Assembly (NCBI RefSeq): GCF_004366375.1
Contig: NZ_SOEF01000033.1
Coordinates: 1 to 33,021, forward strand
Source of the DNA: Halanaerobium congolense
Lineage (GTDB): Bacteria > Bacillota > Halanaerobiia > Halanaerobiales > Halanaerobiaceae
Direction: 5' to 3'
DNA: 33,021 nt
This document shows, in pieces, positions 32,417 through 33,021 of the stretch. The notes beneath the pieces are model-generated. The model did not search any database and was not told the origin of the DNA. It worked only from the letters and a program-made list of their open reading frames with translations. The number at the start of each line of letters is the position of its first letter. Position 1 is the first letter of the stretch. A program made the position numbers and the translations under genes.

Positions 32417-32493
32417 TGGTGGGTCTAAGAGGACTTGAACCTCTGACACTGTGGGTATGAACCACATGCTCTAGCCAACTGAGCTATAGACCC
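32417..32493 (-). tRNA. tRNA with anticodon CAT, probably elongator Met
   Basis: The anticodon stem TGTGG/CCACA has loop TTCATAC, and the acceptor is GGGTCTA/TAGACCC with encoded CCA. Loop TTCATAC fits elongator tRNA-Met better than the CTCATAA usual in tRNA-Ile(CAU), the TilS substrate, but identity is not certain. Confidence 0.9.
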
Positions 32494-32501
32494 ATGTTAT
32501 A

Positions 32502-32578
<77 letters not shown>

Positions 32579-32630
32579 ATCATTACCATGTAATTTTTGC
32601 CTGATGTATAGTAAAATATTATATTTAAAA

Positions 32631-32707
32631 TGGTTGCGGGGACCGGATTCGAACCGATGACCTCCAGGTTATGAGCCTGACGAGCTACCAGACTGCTCTA
32701 CCCCGCG
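32631..32707 (-). tRNA. Initiator tRNA-fMet (CAT)
   Basis: It has the C1-A72 mismatch of bacterial initiators (CGCGGGG against CCCCGCA), the D arm AGCAGTCTGGTAGCTCG, loop CTCATAA and encoded CCA. The anticodon stem has AGG/CCT at 29-31/39-41 instead of the canonical GGG/CCC. The 52 bases between it and tRNA-Gly(TCC) carry no confident promoter. Confidence 0.95.
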
Positions 32708-32714
32708 CTATAAA

Positions 32715-32790
32715 TGGTGAGCCATGGAGGATTCGAACCTCCGACAACCTGATTAAAAGTCAGGTGCTCTGCCAACTGAGCTAATGGCCC
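32715..32790 (-). tRNA. tRNA-Lys (TTT)
   Basis: The anticodon stem CCTGA/TCAGG has loop CTTTTAA. The acceptor is GGGCCAT/ATGGCTC with one G-U pair, and CCA is encoded. Confidence 0.95.
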
Positions 32791-32817
32791 AAAATAATGA
32801 TGATAATTTATAATTAA

Positions 32818-32892
32818 TGGCTGGGGCGGTAGGATTCGAACCTACGCGTCCTGAGACCAAAACCCAGTGCCTTACCGCTTGGCTACACCCCA
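32818..32892 (-). tRNA. tRNA-Gln (TTG)
   Basis: The anticodon stem CTGGG/CTCAG (one G-U) has loop TTTTGGT, anticodon TTG. The 5' end TGGGGTG, typical of tRNA-Gln, pairs with CGCCCCA, with a G-U-type and weak pairs, and CCA is encoded. It is the first tRNA after the 5S gene. Confidence 0.94.
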
Positions 32893-32934
32893 ACAGTTAA
32901 CAGTTAATATAATCATCAAATTTCGGAAAAAAGG

Positions 32935-33021
32935 ACCGGCAGCGACCTACTCTCCCACATCGTTACCAATGCAGTACCATAGGCGCTGGAGGACTTAACT
33001 TTTGTGTTCGAGATGGGAACA
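32935..33021 (-). rRNA. rrf: 5S ribosomal RNA, 3' part (runs off the window)
   Basis: The minus strand carries the conserved 5S segments TTCCCATCTCGAACAC, AAGTTAAG, AGCGCC, ATGGTACTGC and GGGAGAGTAGGTCGCTGCC. The 5' end lies beyond base 33021; the 3' end is approximate. A T-rich stretch follows but no hairpin precedes tRNA-Gln, so the tRNA cluster is probably transcribed with the rRNA operon. Confidence 0.95.

Overview
The window looks like a piece of chromosome from a low-GC, AT-rich member of the Firmicutes, most likely a halophilic anaerobe of the Halanaerobiales (Halanaerobium-like). This is inferred from protein style and gene order, not from a database search. The gene ring divIC / S1-domain protein / tilS / hpt / ftsH and the set coaX / dusB / greA / lysS are typical of Firmicutes. 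One solute-binding protein has a plain signal-peptidase-I type leader and no lipobox, which fits a diderm Firmicute. Nearly everything reads on the minus strand; serA is the only convincing plus-strand gene.

Layout, left to right in window coordinates (genes are transcribed right to left unless stated). 1-7.7 kb holds yjbQ, lysS, greA, dusB, coaX, an FMN enoyl-reductase/nitronate-monooxygenase-like protein, an orphan BMP-family binding protein and birA. 7.7-10.2 kb is a folate module: a THF riboswitch controls the folate ECF-transporter S component FolT, which appears to start at an AUU codon, downstream of formate-THF ligase (fhs). 10.3-12.1 kb is a PadR regulator with a FetAB-type ABC exporter. 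12.4-21.0 kb is the housekeeping ring ftsH, hpt, tilS, ppx/gppA, DUF501, an S1 protein, tex and divIC. 21.2-24.1 kb is a sugar-utilisation remnant: MsmX/UgpC-type ATPase, LacI regulator with a perfect 14-bp operator, and beta-phosphoglucomutase. 24.2-27.1 kb holds a 2H phosphoesterase and a FecCD/BtuC-type importer whose ATPase carries an unusual C-terminal domain and which has no binding protein nearby. 27.1-31.3 kb is a serine-biosynthesis neighbourhood: DUF1015 protein, divergent serA (+) and a convergent class V aminotransferase. 31.5-33.0 kb is a 13-gene tRNA cluster following the 3' part of a 5S rRNA, so the window ends inside an rRNA operon.

How the parts work together. FolT and fhs both serve one-carbon metabolism, and the riboswitch should lower folate import when THF is plentiful. 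SerA and the class V aminotransferase would make phosphoserine, and serine feeds one-carbon units into the same pool. DUF1015 shares the divergent control region with serA, so a role in serine metabolism is a reasonable hypothesis. TilS modifies the CAU anticodon of a minor tRNA-Ile, and LysS, DusB and the tRNA cluster add further translation functions. Many sigma-A type promoters (17-18 bp spacers) and intrinsic terminators can be read directly and split the minus strand into short operons.

The observations most worth following are the AUU-started folT under a translational THF riboswitch, the DUF1015-serA-aminotransferase group, the initiator tRNA with an AGG:CCU instead of GGG:CCC anticodon stem, the fused ABC ATPase, and a long leader with hairpins before greA. 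I saw no CRISPR array, insertion sequence or prophage. No gene-free stretch exceeds 300 bases; the longest (12.09-12.37 kb) holds the PadR promoter/operator and the ftsH terminator, with nothing else recognised between them.
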